A stretch of DNA of 64,000 nucleotides, from contig NZ_CP033433.1 in the NCBI RefSeq assembly GCF_003713065.1, forward strand, positions 1,027,001-1,091,000, given 5' to 3'. This stretch comes from Cohnella candidum (GTDB lineage: Bacteria > Bacillota > Bacilli > Paenibacillales > Paenibacillaceae). The translations under genes were made by a program, and so were the position numbers. The notes under the pieces are model-generated. The model saw only the letters and a program-made list of their open reading frames with translations, was not told the origin of the DNA and searched no databases. Position 1 is the first letter of the stretch. Every line of letters starts with the position of its first letter. Positions 27,991-37,179 of this stretch are shown one piece after another.

Positions 27991-28335
27991 ATGCAGGGAG
28001 AGAACAGTCTCGAGAAGACGAACCGAATCAACGTCCTGTTCGACTTCTACGGCCCTCTTCTGACGGAGAAGCAGCAGACGTTCCTCAAATGTTATTTTCA
28101 CGACGACTTTTCCCTCGGCGAAATCGCCGCGGAATTCGAAATCAGCCGCCAGGCTGTATACGAGCACTTGAAACGCGCAGAGCAAATGCTGGAGAATTAC
28201 GAAGAGAAGCTCGGCCTCGCTTATCGGCATGAGAAGCTGCAGGAGGGACTCGACCAACTGGAGCACGAAATCGGCCGATTGCCGTCAAGCCAGCAGCGGC
28301 CGTTACTTGAAGCGGCCGCTCGATTGCGCGATTGA
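27991..28335 (+). CDS. ylxM: YlxM-family DNA-binding protein
   Basis: A 114-residue protein with a sigma-70 region-4-like helix-turn-helix (about residues 38-66, [20 protein letters not shown]). The family is always next to ffh and in Streptococcus affects the SRP GTPase cycle; here the same place suggests SRP modulation. The ATG at 27991 follows AGGGGGGACC; a TTG one codon earlier is less likely. Confidence 0.9.
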   Translation: MQGENSLEKTNRINVLFDFYGPLLTEKQQTFLKCYFHDDFSLGEIAAEFEISRQAVYEHLKRAEQMLENYEEKLGLAYRHEKLQEGLDQLEHEIGRLPSSQQRPLLEAAARLRD

Positions 28336-28347
28336 CACGAATGCGAT

Positions 28348-28379
28348 GATTGAAACGATTGAAACGATTGGATTGAAAC
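28348..28379 (+). repeat. three copies of GATTGAAAC between ylxM and ffh
   Basis: GATTGAAAC occurs at 28348-28356, 28357-28365 and 28371-28379, with a partial GATTG between the second and third. The nonamer resembles the 3' end of some CRISPR repeats, but there are no spacers or leader. Confidence 0.7.
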
Positions 28380-28406
28380 CTTTCTTCGGATAAGGAGGGA
28401 TCAGGC

Positions 28407-29795
28407 ATGGCGTTCGAAGGATTGACATCCCGGCTGCAGAACGTGTTCGGCAAGCTGAGAGGCCGGGGCAAGCTGACCGAGGACGACGTTAACGAAGCGA
28501 TGCGCGAAGTCCGGCTGGCTTTGCTGGAAGCCGACGTCAACTTCAAGGTCGTCAAAGATTTCATCGCCAAGGTGAAAGAGAAGGCCGTCGGGCAGGAAGT
28601 GCTTAAAAGCTTCACGCCCGCGATGGTCGTCATCGATATCGTTAACAAGGAATTGACCGAGCTGATGGGCGGCACCCAATCGAAGCTCGCGAAATCGAAC
28701 AAGCCTCCGACGGTCGTGCTGATGGCCGGCCTTCAAGGCGCGGGTAAGACGACGCTGACCGGCAAGCTGGCGAACCTGCTGAAATCCCAGAACCACAAAC
28801 CTTTGCTCGTCGCCGGCGACATTTACCGTCCCGCGGCGATCAAGCAGCTCGAGGTGCTGGGCGGGCAGATCGGCGTACCGGTGTTCACGCTGGGCGACCA
28901 GGTGAGTCCGGTCGAGATCGCCAAGCAGGGCGTACAGAAGGCGAAGGACGAAGGCCTCGATTATGTCCTTATCGATACCGCCGGCCGCTTGCAGATCGAC
29001 GAAGCGCTGATGGAAGAGATCAAGAATATCCACGACGCGGTCGACCCGGACGAAGTGCTGCTCGTGGTCGACGCCATGACCGGCCAGGAAGCGGTCAACG
29101 TCGCGCAGAGCTTTCACGAGAAGCTGGAGTTGACGGGCGTCGTCCTGACCAAGCTCGACGGCGATACCCGCGGCGGCGCCGCGCTGTCCGTCAAGGCGGT
29201 AACCGGCTGCCCGATCAAATTCGCCTCCACCGGCGAGAAGATCGACCAGCTCGAAGCGTTCCACCCCGACCGGATGGCGTCGCGGATCCTCGGCATGGGC
29301 GACATGCTGTCGCTCATCGAGAAAGCGCAAGCCAACATCGACGCGGACAAAGCCGCCGAGATGGAACGCAAGATGCGCAACGCGGAGTTCACGCTCGAAG
29401 ATTTCCTCGAGCAGATGGAACAGGTCCGCAAGATGGGGCCGCTGGATCAGCTTCTCGACATGATGCCCGGCATGGGCAAGCTCAAGAACATGCCGAACTT
29501 CAAGGTCGACGAGAAGCAGATCGCCCGGACGGAAGCCATCGTCAAGTCGATGACCCGCCAGGAGAAGCAGAAGCCCGATGTCATCAACTTCAGCCGGCGC
29601 AAACGGATCGCGGCGGGCAGCGGCACCACGGTGGCCGACGTCAACCGGCTGCTGCGCCAGTTCGAAGACATGAAGAAGATGATGAAGCAGTTTTCCGGCC
29701 TCATGGGCCCCGGCGGCAAAGGGCCGAAGGGCGGCATGAAGGCGCTCAAGAACATGATGGGCAAAGGCAAGGGCGGAATGAAATTCCCTTTCTAA
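28407..29795 (+). CDS. ffh: signal recognition particle protein Ffh
   Basis: A 462-residue SRP GTPase that binds signal sequences on ribosomes. N domain (1-90), G domain with P-loop GLQGAGKTT (108-116), DTAGRL and TKLDGDTRGGA motifs, then a methionine-rich M domain (about 300-450) that holds the signal peptide and SRP RNA. AAGGAGGGA precedes the ATG. It works with FtsY encoded 2.7 kb upstream. Confidence 0.97.
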   Translation: MAFEGLTSRLQNVFGKLRGRGKLTEDDVNEAMREVRLALLEADVNFKVVKDFIAKVKEKAVGQEVLKSFTPAMVVIDIVNKELTELMGGTQSKLAKSNKPPTVVLMAGLQGAGKTTLTGKLANLLKSQNHKPLLVAGDIYRPAAIKQLEVLGGQIGVPVFTLGDQVSPVEIAKQGVQKAKDEGLDYVLIDTAGRLQIDEALMEEIKNIHDAVDPDEVLLVVDAMTGQEAVNVAQSFHEKLELTGVVLTKLDGDTRGGAALSVKAVTGCPIKFASTGEKIDQLEAFHPDRMASRILGMGDMLSLIEKAQANIDADKAAEMERKMRNAEFTLEDFLEQMEQVRKMGPLDQLLDMMPGMGKLKNMPNFKVDEKQIARTEAIVKSMTRQEKQKPDVINFSRRKRIAAGSGTTVADVNRLLRQFEDMKKMMKQFSGLMGPGGKGPKGGMKALKNMMGKGKGGMKFPF

Positions 29796-29834
29796 AGCTT
29801 TTGGGGAGATCTTTATAAGGAGGTGACAGTTAAA

Positions 29835-30107
29835 ATGGCAGTACGCATTCGTCTGAAACGGATGGGCGCTCACAAAGCCCCGTTCTACCGCGTGGTGGTT
29901 TCCGATTCCCGTTCCCCTCGCGACGGCCGCTTCATCGAGGAGATCGGCATCTACAACCCGGTCGCTCAATCGGCACAAGTGCAAATCGACGAGGAAAAAG
30001 CGCTCAAGTGGCTCCAAGACGGAGCACAAGCTTCCGACACGGTTCGCAACCTGCTTAGCAAAGCAGGCGTTCTCAAGAAGTTCCACGAATCCAAGCTCCA
30101 GAAGTAA
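29835..30107 (+). CDS. rpsP: 30S ribosomal protein S16
   Basis: A 90-residue protein with the standard S16 start [19 protein letters not shown]. The ATG at 29835 has AAGGAGGTGA nine bases upstream; the GTG at 29823 is inside that site. Starts the rpsP-khpA-rimM-trmD-rplS block. Confidence 0.97.
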   Translation: MAVRIRLKRMGAHKAPFYRVVVSDSRSPRDGRFIEEIGIYNPVAQSAQVQIDEEKALKWLQDGAQASDTVRNLLSKAGVLKKFHESKLQK

Positions 30108-30121
30108 CGTCCTGAGCTCTA

Positions 30122-30160
30122 ACCGGTTCGGCGAAGCTTGTCCGATCCGGTTCGGCGAAG
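30122..30160 (+). repeat. 14-bp direct repeat in the rpsP-khpA gap
   Basis: CCGGTTCGGCGAAG occurs twice about 24 bases apart. No function assigned. Confidence 0.6.
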
Positions 30161-30184
30161 TACGAATCACCGGAGGGATATGCC

Positions 30185-30418
30185 TTGGAACAACTGATTC
30201 GGGTTATTGCCCGGGCGTTGGTGGATCATCCGGAAGACGTGCAGATTCAGGTCAGGGAAGACGCGCGCGGCCTGGTGTACGAGCTTTCCGTTCATCCCGA
30301 CGATGTCGGCAAGGTTATCGGCAAGCAGGGGCGCATCGCGAAAGCGCTGCGCACGGTCGTTACTTCCGCCTCCGTGAAGGAGCGGAAGCGCGTCATCGTG
30401 GACATCATTTCGGAATAA
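30185..30418 (+). CDS. khpA: KH-domain RNA-binding protein KhpA
   Basis: A 77-residue single KH-domain protein (YlqC). The GxxG loop is GKQG (about 53-56) within VIGKQGRIAKALR. KhpA pairs with KhpB/Jag to bind RNA and affect cell elongation in Gram-positive bacteria. It begins at TTG (30185), with GGAGGG eight bases upstream. Confidence 0.93.
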   Translation: MEQLIRVIARALVDHPEDVQIQVREDARGLVYELSVHPDDVGKVIGKQGRIAKALRTVVTSASVKERKRVIVDIISE

Positions 30419-30473
30419 TTTCAGCTGCGGCCGATCTTGGCGACGGACTCCGTCGTCCCGGCTGCCGCCGATC

Positions 30474-30513
30474 AGGGGCGAGGGATGCAGCCATGCATGT
30501 CTGGCCCCTTTTT
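30474..30513 (+). terminator. possible terminator or attenuator before rimM
   Basis: AGGGGC (30474-30479) pairs with GCCCCT (30504-30509), then TTTTT. The loop carries a second short inverted repeat (ATGCA/TGCAT). Modest stability, so read-through is likely. Confidence 0.45.
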
Positions 30514-30558
30514 CGTTAACGTTACTTAGGATAAGAGCCATGCGAGGAGGGTTGCCGC

Positions 30559-31080
30559 GTGACGGAAGAACGTCTGCTCAATGTCGGCACGATCGTGAAT
30601 ACGCACGGAGTGAAGGGCGAAGTGAGGGTTTGGCCGCAGACCGACTTTCCCGAGCTCCGGTTCAAACCCGGCAGCAAGCTGCTGCTGGTCCCGCCGGAGG
30701 CGGGAAATCCTTCGCCCGTCGAGATCCAGTCGTCCAGGGAGCAGAAAAACGTGTACGTGCTGAAGCTCAAAGGGATCGACGACATGAACGGGGCGGAAAA
30801 GCTGAAGGGCTGGGGGCTTAAGGTCACGGAGACCGAACGGGCGCCATTGGACGAAGGAGAGTACTACGTCCGGGATATCGTGGGCTGCATGGTGGTAACC
30901 GAGGACGGCGAAACGCTCGGCACCGTGTCCGACGTGCTGACGCCGGGCGCCAACGACGTCTGGGTCGTCAAGCGGGCGACGGGCAAAGAGCTGCTGCTGC
31001 CCGTCATCGACGACGTCGTGCTCGAAGTGGACGTGGCTTCCAAAAGGATCAAGGTCCACCTGATGGAGGGACTGCTGTAA
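30559..31080 (+). CDS. rimM: 16S rRNA processing protein RimM
   Basis: A 173-residue 30S maturation factor. The N-terminal RimM domain (about 8-90) contains the family stretch [16 protein letters not shown], and the C-terminal PRC-barrel domain (about 98-170) binds S19. GTG start with AGGAGG eight bases upstream. It ends two bases before trmD. Confidence 0.95.
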   Translation: MTEERLLNVGTIVNTHGVKGEVRVWPQTDFPELRFKPGSKLLLVPPEAGNPSPVEIQSSREQKNVYVLKLKGIDDMNGAEKLKGWGLKVTETERAPLDEGEYYVRDIVGCMVVTEDGETLGTVSDVLTPGANDVWVVKRATGKELLLPVIDDVVLEVDVASKRIKVHLMEGLL

Positions 31081-31082
31081 CG

Positions 31083-31853
31083 ATGCGCATCGACGTCCTG
31101 ACCTTGTTTCCGGAAATGTTCGAGGGCGTTTTCGGCAGCAGCATTTTGGGGAAAGCCAGGGACCGCGGTCTCGTTTCGTTGTCCACCCTGAATTTCCGGG
31201 ATTTCTCTACCAACAAGCACCATACCGTCGACGATACGCCTTACGGCGGAGGCGGGGGCATGGTATTGAAGCCGGAACCGATATTCGGCGCCGTCGAGCA
31301 CCTGCTGGAGCAAAGCGGCGGCGAGCGCAAGCCCCGGGTCATCCTCATGTGCCCGCAAGGCGAGCCGTTCACCCAGCGCAAAGCGGCGGAGCTGTCGGAA
31401 GAATCCCATCTGATCTTCATCTGCGGACATTATGAAGGATATGACGAACGGATCCGGGAGTTCCTCGTGACGGACGAGCTCTCCATCGGCGATTATGTCC
31501 TGACCGGAGGGGAGCTTCCGGCGATGGTCGTGATCGATTCCGTCGTCCGGCTGCTGCCCGGGGTGCTGGGCAACGAGAATTCCGCCGTCACGGACTCTTT
31601 CAGCGACGGACTGCTGGAGTACCCGCATTACACCCGCCCGCCGGAGTTCAGGGGCTGGACCGTACCGGACGTTCTTCTCTCCGGGAATCACGCGGAAATC
31701 GGCAAATGGCGCCGGCTCCAGTCGCTGGAGCGGACGTTCGTCCGCCGGCCGGAGCTGCTCGAGCATGCGGAGCTCGCCGCGAAGGAACGGCAATGGCTGA
31801 AAGATCGAAGAAAACAAGCTTCCGAGGCGGAAGAAGAAGTTCACGGAGGATAA
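31083..31853 (+). CDS. trmD: tRNA (guanine(37)-N1)-methyltransferase
   Basis: A 256-residue SPOUT methyltransferase that makes m1G37 in tRNAs and prevents frameshifting. The trefoil-knot SAM site includes [12 protein letters not shown] (about 117-128) and the [13 protein letters not shown] motif (about 137-149). Two bases after rimM, so coupled. Normal length. Confidence 0.97.
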   Translation: MRIDVLTLFPEMFEGVFGSSILGKARDRGLVSLSTLNFRDFSTNKHHTVDDTPYGGGGGMVLKPEPIFGAVEHLLEQSGGERKPRVILMCPQGEPFTQRKAAELSEESHLIFICGHYEGYDERIREFLVTDELSIGDYVLTGGELPAMVVIDSVVRLLPGVLGNENSAVTDSFSDGLLEYPHYTRPPEFRGWTVPDVLLSGNHAEIGKWRRLQSLERTFVRRPELLEHAELAAKERQWLKDRRKQASEAEEEVHGG

Positions 31854-31865
31854 CCGAATTAGCGG

Positions 31866-31894
31866 TTGTGTTTTCGCCTGGGATATGGTAGAAT
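31866..31894 (+). promoter_or_regulatory. sigma-A promoter of rplS
   Basis: TTGTGT (31866-31871), 17-base spacer, TAGAAT (31889-31894), preceded by a TATGG extended -10-like stretch. It lies just after trmD and leaves a leader of about 100 bases. Confidence 0.6.
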
Positions 31895-31899
31895 TTCAA

Positions 31900-31985
31900 C
31901 TGTTGTTTGTATACGGACGGTCCTCTGCACGTCAAGATCCGGGTGTTCGGCATCCGGGGAGCGGGGCAAGAACGTCTATGATGGA
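31900..31985 (+). promoter_or_regulatory. candidate L19 leader
   Basis: The untranslated leader before rplS holds a 7-bp hairpin, CCGGGTG and CATCCGG with a TTCGG loop (about 31938-31956), and flanking complementary GC stretches. L19 leaders regulate rplS by L19 binding in other low-GC Gram-positives. Placement and structure fit, but no conserved consensus was checked. Confidence 0.4.
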
Positions 31986-32000
31986 AGGAGGAACAACCTC

Positions 32001-32342
32001 ATGAATCTGCTTCAAACGATTACGCAAGAACAGCTGCGCAAGGACGTGCCAATCTTCCGTCCCGGCGACACGCTGAAAGTGCACGTGAAGGTCGTCGAGG
32101 GTTCCCGCGAACGCGTTCAGCTGTTCGAAGGCGTCGTGATCAAACGTCGCGGCGGCGGCATCAGCGAAACGTTCACGGTTCGTAAGATCTCTTACGGCGT
32201 CGGCGTTGAGCGTACTTTCCCGGTACACTCGCCGCGCATCGAGAAGATCGAAGTAGCGCGCCGCGGTAAAGTCCGCCGTGCTAAGCTGTACTACCTGCGC
32301 GACCTGCGCGGTAAAGCGGCCCGTATCAAAGAAATTCGATAA
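32001..32342 (+). CDS. rplS: 50S ribosomal protein L19
   Basis: A 113-residue ribosomal protein, with the L19 hallmarks [13 protein letters not shown] and [18 protein letters not shown]. It lies at the 30S-50S interface. Start ATG at 32001 after GAAGGAGGAAC; upstream in-frame codons (from 31866) are leader, not protein. Confidence 0.97.
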   Translation: MNLLQTITQEQLRKDVPIFRPGDTLKVHVKVVEGSRERVQLFEGVVIKRRGGGISETFTVRKISYGVGVERTFPVHSPRIEKIEVARRGKVRRAKLYYLRDLRGKAARIKEIR

Positions 32343-32461
32343 GCAGCATTTTGGGAGGGCTTGGCTTTCAAGGCGAGTCCTCCTTTTTGCATTTCACCCC
32401 CCCGATACATATCAACATTTCCCCGTCCGTGCGGACGGAGCCAGAATAGAGGCGATAACGA

Positions 32462-33193
32462 ATGGATGAACGGCGGAATCCCCCGTCCGACGAATGGAAA
32501 GAGGAAAACGGAACACCCGAAGGTCAGGCGACGGATTCGGGCGCGGAAGAGGGTTCTGGCCCGCGGGAAGGCGGCTCCGCCGGAAACGGAGGGCCGGGCC
32601 AACCGCCCCGCTCGAAAGCGGCCGGAGAGCTGGTGGAATGGATCAAGGCGCTGGCCATCGCGGGACTGCTCGTTTTCGTCATCCGCTGGTTTTTGGTCAG
32701 CCCGTTCATCGTGGACGGCCCTTCGATGCAGCCGAATTTCCACGACCGGGAACGGATCATCGTCAACAAGATCGTCTACGACATCCGTCAGCCGAAACGC
32801 GGCGAAGTCATCGTTTTCCACGTGCCGGAGGAAGGCCGCGACTTCATTAAGCGGGTGATCGGCGTTCCGGGCGATACGGTGAAGGTCGAAGGCGACACGG
32901 TCACGATTAACGGCAAGGCGATTGACGAACCCTATTTGAAGGAAGCCTACGAGAACGCCCATGCCTCCGGACAGGTGTACAATGAGGACAGAGGCGATTC
33001 CAGCCGTTTTCCGAATGCCGAGTTTCCGGACGGGAAAGTGCCCGAAGGCACCTTGTTCGTCATGGGCGACAACCGTCCGAACAGCGAAGACAGCCGAATG
33101 ATCGGCTATATTCCGCTGGATCGGGTCGTCGGACGCGCCGATCTGGTTTACTGGCCGCTGGGAGATTTCCACTTCGTTTCGCATAAATCTTAG
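32462..33193 (+). CDS. lepB: type I signal peptidase
   Basis: A 243-residue membrane protease that removes signal peptides outside the membrane. One membrane anchor spans about residues 62-80. The catalytic pair is S88 (GPSMQP) and K130 (FIKRVIGVPGD); the MGDNRPNSEDSR box is near residue 200. The cytosolic N-terminus is about 58 residues of Gly/Glu/Pro-rich low-complexity sequence, much longer than the few residues seen in SipS. It is in the ribosome/SRP block, so linked to protein export. Confidence 0.94.
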   Translation: MDERRNPPSDEWKEENGTPEGQATDSGAEEGSGPREGGSAGNGGPGQPPRSKAAGELVEWIKALAIAGLLVFVIRWFLVSPFIVDGPSMQPNFHDRERIIVNKIVYDIRQPKRGEVIVFHVPEEGRDFIKRVIGVPGDTVKVEGDTVTINGKAIDEPYLKEAYENAHASGQVYNEDRGDSSRFPNAEFPDGKVPEGTLFVMGDNRPNSEDSRMIGYIPLDRVVGRADLVYWPLGDFHFVSHKS

Positions 33194-33263
33194 TCCTCCG
33201 CTTTAGACGCGGCAGCTTGACTGCGCCGCTCTAAGGAGGAGCACCCGAAAGAGGGTGGATGAC

Positions 33264-34154
33264 ATGACCATCCAATGGTTTCCGGGGCACATGACCCGGG
33301 CCAAACGCCAGATCGAAGAAAAGCTGAAACTGATTGACGTCGTGATCGAGCTGATCGACGCCAGAATCCCGCAATCGAGCCGCAATCCGATGATCGACGA
33401 GATCGTCGGGACCAAGCCGCGCCTCATGCTGCTGAACAAAGCGGATTTGGCGGACCCTGGCCGGACGGCCGAATGGGCCGCGCATTTTCGGTCGCTGGGG
33501 CACGAAGCTCTGGCGATCGACGCGAGCAGCGGCAGCGGCGTGAAAGAAATCCCATTGAAGGCGCGCGAGCTGCTGCGCGAAAAGATCGAGCGCCAGATCG
33601 CCAAAGGCATGAAGCCGCGCTCAGTACGGGCGCTGATCGTCGGCATTCCCAATGTGGGCAAATCGACGCTGATCAACCGGCTTGCGGGTCGCAATGTCGC
33701 GGTGACGGGGGATCGGCCGGGCGTGACGAAGGGACAGCAATGGATTCGGTCGGGCTCGGAGCTTGAGTTGCTCGACACGCCGGGTATATTGTGGCCGAAG
33801 TTCGAAGACCCCCTCGCAGGCAACCTGCTCGCGGCGACGGGAGCGATCAAGGAAGACGTGCTGCATATCGACGAGGTGGCTTGCTTCGTCCTGCAGACGC
33901 TCGCTCCCCATTACGGCGAGGTGCTGAAAGAGCGGTACGGGCTTGCGGAACTGCCCGCCGAGCTGCCCGACACGCAGTCCGCGGCGGAGGTTTTGGAAGC
34001 GATCGGCAGGCGCCGGGGCTGTTTGGCCGGAGGCGGACACGTCGATTACGAGAAAGCGGCGGGCGTCTTGCTGCGCGATCTTCGCTCCGGGAAGCTGGGG
34101 CGGCTGACGCTTGAGAAGCCGGGCGGCGGTTCGGCTGCTGCAGAATCGAAATAA
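33264..34154 (+). CDS. rbgA: ribosome biogenesis GTPase RbgA
   Basis: A 296-residue circularly permuted GTPase (YlqF) required for late 50S assembly. The permuted order is visible: G4 NKAD (58-61), then P-loop GIPNVGKST (127-135), then G3 DTPG (171-174). The C-terminal ANTAR-like domain contacts rRNA. Start ATG at 33264 uses AGAGGGTGG; a GTG three codons upstream is part of that site. Confidence 0.95.
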   Translation: MTIQWFPGHMTRAKRQIEEKLKLIDVVIELIDARIPQSSRNPMIDEIVGTKPRLMLLNKADLADPGRTAEWAAHFRSLGHEALAIDASSGSGVKEIPLKARELLREKIERQIAKGMKPRSVRALIVGIPNVGKSTLINRLAGRNVAVTGDRPGVTKGQQWIRSGSELELLDTPGILWPKFEDPLAGNLLAATGAIKEDVLHIDEVACFVLQTLAPHYGEVLKERYGLAELPAELPDTQSAAEVLEAIGRRRGCLAGGGHVDYEKAAGVLLRDLRSGKLGRLTLEKPGGGSAAAESK

Positions 34155-34168
34155 CGTCGAAAGAACGG

Positions 34169-34191
34169 AGAGGCTGAAAAGCCTCTTTTTT
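34169..34191 (+). terminator. intrinsic terminator after rbgA
   Basis: Stem AGAGGCT (34169-34175) and AGCCTCT (34180-34186), GAAA loop, followed by T residues. Confidence 0.85.
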
Positions 34192-34300
34192 ATTTTGATG
34201 AAAAGTTCTTCATGTTGGCGAAATTTTGGCCCTAGGGGGCTTGGCTGCCGGGCTGGAATGAAGGACAATGGAGGAATCGACAGGAAAGGGCGTTGCGGAC

Positions 34301-34930
34301 ATGGATGAAACGATTGATCGGCTTCAATTCGAAGCCCAGCTGTGGGCGCAAGGCTTGACGGCGGTCGCCGGCATCGACGAGGTGGGGCGGGGATGCCTCT
34401 TCGGCGACGTCGTGGCCGCAGCCGTCATTCTCCCCCGCGGGCTGGTGCTGGAAGGCATCAACGATTCCAAGCAGATCAGCGAGAAAAAAAGAGAAAAGCT
34501 TTACGAGGAAATCACGAAAGAAGCGGTCGCTTGGAACGTCTCCCGCGTCGAAGCCGCGGTCATCGACCGGATCAACATCCGGCAAGCGTCGAGGCTGGCG
34601 ATGAAGCAAGCGGTCCTCGGGCTGGGCGTGACGCCCGAGCATTTGCTGATCGACGCGGAGTCGGTCGATTTGGAGCTGCCGCAGACGGCAATCGTCAAAG
34701 GGGACTTTTTGAGCCAGTCGATTGGAGCGGCCTCCATCCTGGCCAAGGTGACGCGCGACCGGCTTTGCGCGGAAGTGTGGGAGGCGCTGTATCCGGGTTA
34801 CGGGATCGGCGGTCACAAGGGCTACGCGACGAAAGAGCACCGGGAAGCGCTGCTCCGGTTGGGGCCGACGCCCATGCACAGGCAAAGCTTCCTCGGTAAC
34901 TTGTTCGCCGTACAGCAGGAGTTGTTTTAA
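34301..34930 (+). CDS. rnhB: ribonuclease HII
   Basis: A 209-residue RNase H that cuts at ribonucleotides in DNA and removes RNA primers. The catalytic acidic residues sit in GIDEVGRG (D26, E27) and LIDAE (about 117); the KGDFLSQSIGAASILAKVTRD stretch is conserved. Start taken as ATG at 34301, with AGGAAAGGG about ten bases upstream; an ATG at 34268 would add 11 residues but has poor ribosome-site spacing. A conserved neighbour of rbgA. Confidence 0.93.
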   Translation: MDETIDRLQFEAQLWAQGLTAVAGIDEVGRGCLFGDVVAAAVILPRGLVLEGINDSKQISEKKREKLYEEITKEAVAWNVSRVEAAVIDRINIRQASRLAMKQAVLGLGVTPEHLLIDAESVDLELPQTAIVKGDFLSQSIGAASILAKVTRDRLCAEVWEALYPGYGIGGHKGYATKEHREALLRLGPTPMHRQSFLGNLFAVQQELF

Positions 34931-35014
34931 GGCGATTCACGGCGGGAACCGCAAAATCCGATACATAGAGTAGAAGAATGGAAAGCGTGTATCGTCGGAA
35001 GGGAGGGGAGCGGC

Positions 35015-36844
35015 ATGAGTATGAACATCGGGCCGATGATTCGCGCGTTGCTGGGCGATTCGGCGCCGTCCGAGGGCAAAACCCTGGAGCTCAGAATCGG
35101 GCAAATCGTCCGCGGCGTGCTGATGGAAATGCTGGACAACGGGGAAGCGTTGATGAACATCAACGGCGTTTCGGTCCGGGCCAAGCTCGAAGCCGAGCTG
35201 CCGGTCGGCAGGGGCACGTTGCTTCAGGTTCAGCCGAGCGGCAGCGGCGGGACGGTCATGCTCAAGCCGCTGCAGGAAACCTCCGACGCCATGCCCGACG
35301 AGGGTTTGAAAGACGTATTGAAATCGTTCGGCCTGCCGGATCAAAAATGGTCTTACGAGTTGGTCCGGGGACTGAAGCGGGACGGATATTCCGTGGACAA
35401 GGCGACGGGGGATTATTTTCTATCCGCCGCGGCGTTAAAGCCAGCTTCCGCGGATGCGGCCAGCTGGATGGCCGCGGCAGGCGTGGCGTTCCGCCGCGGC
35501 CTGGCGGCTACGGAAGAGACGATCGCTTCGTTGCGCCAATCGCTGTCCGGACGGCCGATTCATGAGGAACTGGCCTCGTTCGCTTCTTCGCTGAAAGAAT
35601 GGCTGGGTTCCGAGGGCGCGAAATCCGACGGGATGACGGCGCTTGCGGCACGTCTTCAAGCACTGGTGGCGGAAGGGGACGATCTTCTTGCCGAGGGGGA
35701 AACCCAACTGCGAGGAGAAGGTTTGCCCATGTCGGCACAGGGCAAAGGAGATGCAGTCGGGAGTGACACTGCGCCGGTGAGCAACGGTCGGACGAGCTTC
35801 CATGCCCGTCCTGCGCCGTCTATTTCGGGGACTGCGGCGATGCCGGTTTCCATGGGGGAACATCCGGCTGCGGCTGGGTGGCCGGGGCTTGCTGCCGGCC
35901 AGGCTGGCGGCGCGTCCGCGCCGGCCTCGTCCCAAGCTGCACGGCCGCTTCAAGCGTCTGCCGCGCAAACGGTGCCCGTCGCGCCGGTAGTTGCCGAAGG
36001 TGCAGCAGACGCGGAAGACGCAGCCCCCGTCGCTAGGCCGCAGGCAGGCGCTTCGGAGCAGGGAGCATCTGCAGGAAACGCGAGTCAAGCTTCCACCAAG
36101 GGCGAGTCCGCATGGATCGGCCGCTTCCTGCAGTGGCTTGGCGCCGGCCATGAGCACCGCCTTGCGAACGCTGCAGAACCCCGGCTGCCGCTAGACCCAT
36201 CGTTGACGCCGGATTCTCAAGCGCCGTCCGCGGAAGGACGGCCCCATGCGGCGGAAACCGCGAAGCATGCCGCGGATACGCTGAAAAGCGCCTTGCTGTC
36301 GCTCGTCGCGCATGACGAGACGCCGCCGGCGCTTCGCGACGCCGCCCAATCTCTGATTCACCAAATTTCCGGTCAGCAACTGTTGGTTTCTTCAGAGCGC
36401 CAGGTCAACCAGCCTTACAGCCTGGTGACGTTGTTCGTGCCGATGAAGGGACAAGACGGGGATACGACCGCCGCCGTCCACGTGCAAACCCGGCGCGGCC
36501 GCAAAGGCGAATGGGATACGGACAATTGCCGTCTCCTGTTCGATCTGAAAATGCGGAACCTCGGCGATACGGTCGTCGATGTGCAGGTGGTGGACCGGAT
36601 CGTGTCGGTAAAGCTCATGAACGATTTTCCCGGGATGGCGGATCTCGTTGAGCAGGCAAAAGGCGAAGTAGGCGCTGCTTTAGGCGCCGCCGGTTTTCAA
36701 TTGCTGTCGATGACCGCAAGGCCGCTCCCGACACCCATCGACGCTTCCGTTTCCCAGACGGGCGAGGGAGCCGCAAGGTCCGACAATCCGGCTGCTTCGG
36801 CGTACGCCGCCAAACCTTACAAAGGGGTGGATTTCCGAGCATGA
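35015..36844 (+). CDS. ylqG: YlqG-like protein with FliK-type C-terminus
   Basis: A 609-residue protein. The N-terminal part (1-110) is a compact alpha/beta region, the middle (about 210-400) is Ala/Ser/Pro-rich and disordered-looking, and the C-terminal 150 residues (about 440-590) look like the FliK hook-length-control C-terminal domain. In B. subtilis ylqG lies in the same rnhB-ylqG-ylqH place. No signal peptide. GGGAGGGGAGC precedes the ATG. It overlaps the next gene by four bases. Function unknown; related by layout to the flagellar/type III switch proteins. Confidence 0.75.
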   Translation: MSMNIGPMIRALLGDSAPSEGKTLELRIGQIVRGVLMEMLDNGEALMNINGVSVRAKLEAELPVGRGTLLQVQPSGSGGTVMLKPLQETSDAMPDEGLKDVLKSFGLPDQKWSYELVRGLKRDGYSVDKATGDYFLSAAALKPASADAASWMAAAGVAFRRGLAATEETIASLRQSLSGRPIHEELASFASSLKEWLGSEGAKSDGMTALAARLQALVAEGDDLLAEGETQLRGEGLPMSAQGKGDAVGSDTAPVSNGRTSFHARPAPSISGTAAMPVSMGEHPAAAGWPGLAAGQAGGASAPASSQAARPLQASAAQTVPVAPVVAEGAADAEDAAPVARPQAGASEQGASAGNASQASTKGESAWIGRFLQWLGAGHEHRLANAAEPRLPLDPSLTPDSQAPSAEGRPHAAETAKHAADTLKSALLSLVAHDETPPALRDAAQSLIHQISGQQLLVSSERQVNQPYSLVTLFVPMKGQDGDTTAAVHVQTRRGRKGEWDTDNCRLLFDLKMRNLGDTVVDVQVVDRIVSVKLMNDFPGMADLVEQAKGEVGAALGAAGFQLLSMTARPLPTPIDASVSQTGEGAARSDNPAASAYAAKPYKGVDFRA

Positions 36845-37143
36845 CGCCCGATTCCCGGAAACCGCCGGCGAGAACGGTCCCCAAAAAAGCGGTCGCGCTA
36901 AAGTACGAACCCGAGCGCAGGACGGCTCCGGTCGTAACCGCCAAAGGCCAAGGCGTGATGGCGGATCAGATTTTGCGTAAAGCCAAGGAAAGCGGCGTGC
37001 CCGTCCAAGAGGACGCTTCCCTGGTCGAGGTGCTGTCCAAGCTGGACCTGGAACAGGAAATCCCTCCGGAGCTGTATAAGCTCGTGGCGGAAATTCTCAG
37101 CTTCGTGTACCGAGCCGACAGAAAAGCGCGGCCGGGCGGCTGA
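36841..37143 (+). CDS. ylqH: YlqH-like protein, FlhB cytoplasmic-tail homologue
   Basis: A 100-residue soluble protein resembling the cytoplasmic C-terminal domain of FlhB/YscU (ALKYEP near residue 19, then helices with PVQEDASLVEVLSKLDL). The NPTH self-cleavage motif of true FlhB/YscU is absent, so it is not an autoprotease. ATGA overlap with ylqG couples the two. Same neighbour pair as in B. subtilis. May bind a FliK-like partner. Confidence 0.82.
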   Translation: MTPDSRKPPARTVPKKAVALKYEPERRTAPVVTAKGQGVMADQILRKAKESGVPVQEDASLVEVLSKLDLEQEIPPELYKLVAEILSFVYRADRKARPGG

Positions 37144-37179
37144 AGCCGGTAAGCTACCCTGATCGAAGGAGCGTGCAGA

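Noticed and set aside
26677-28266. 529-residue minus-strand frame
   Set aside because: It is opposite to the MFS and ylxM genes and is rich in Arg, His and Asp with no fold.
28348-28379. GATTGAAAC repeats as a CRISPR remnant
   Set aside because: The nonamer resembles the end of some CRISPR repeats, but units are 9 bases with no spacers, no longer repeat and no cas genes.
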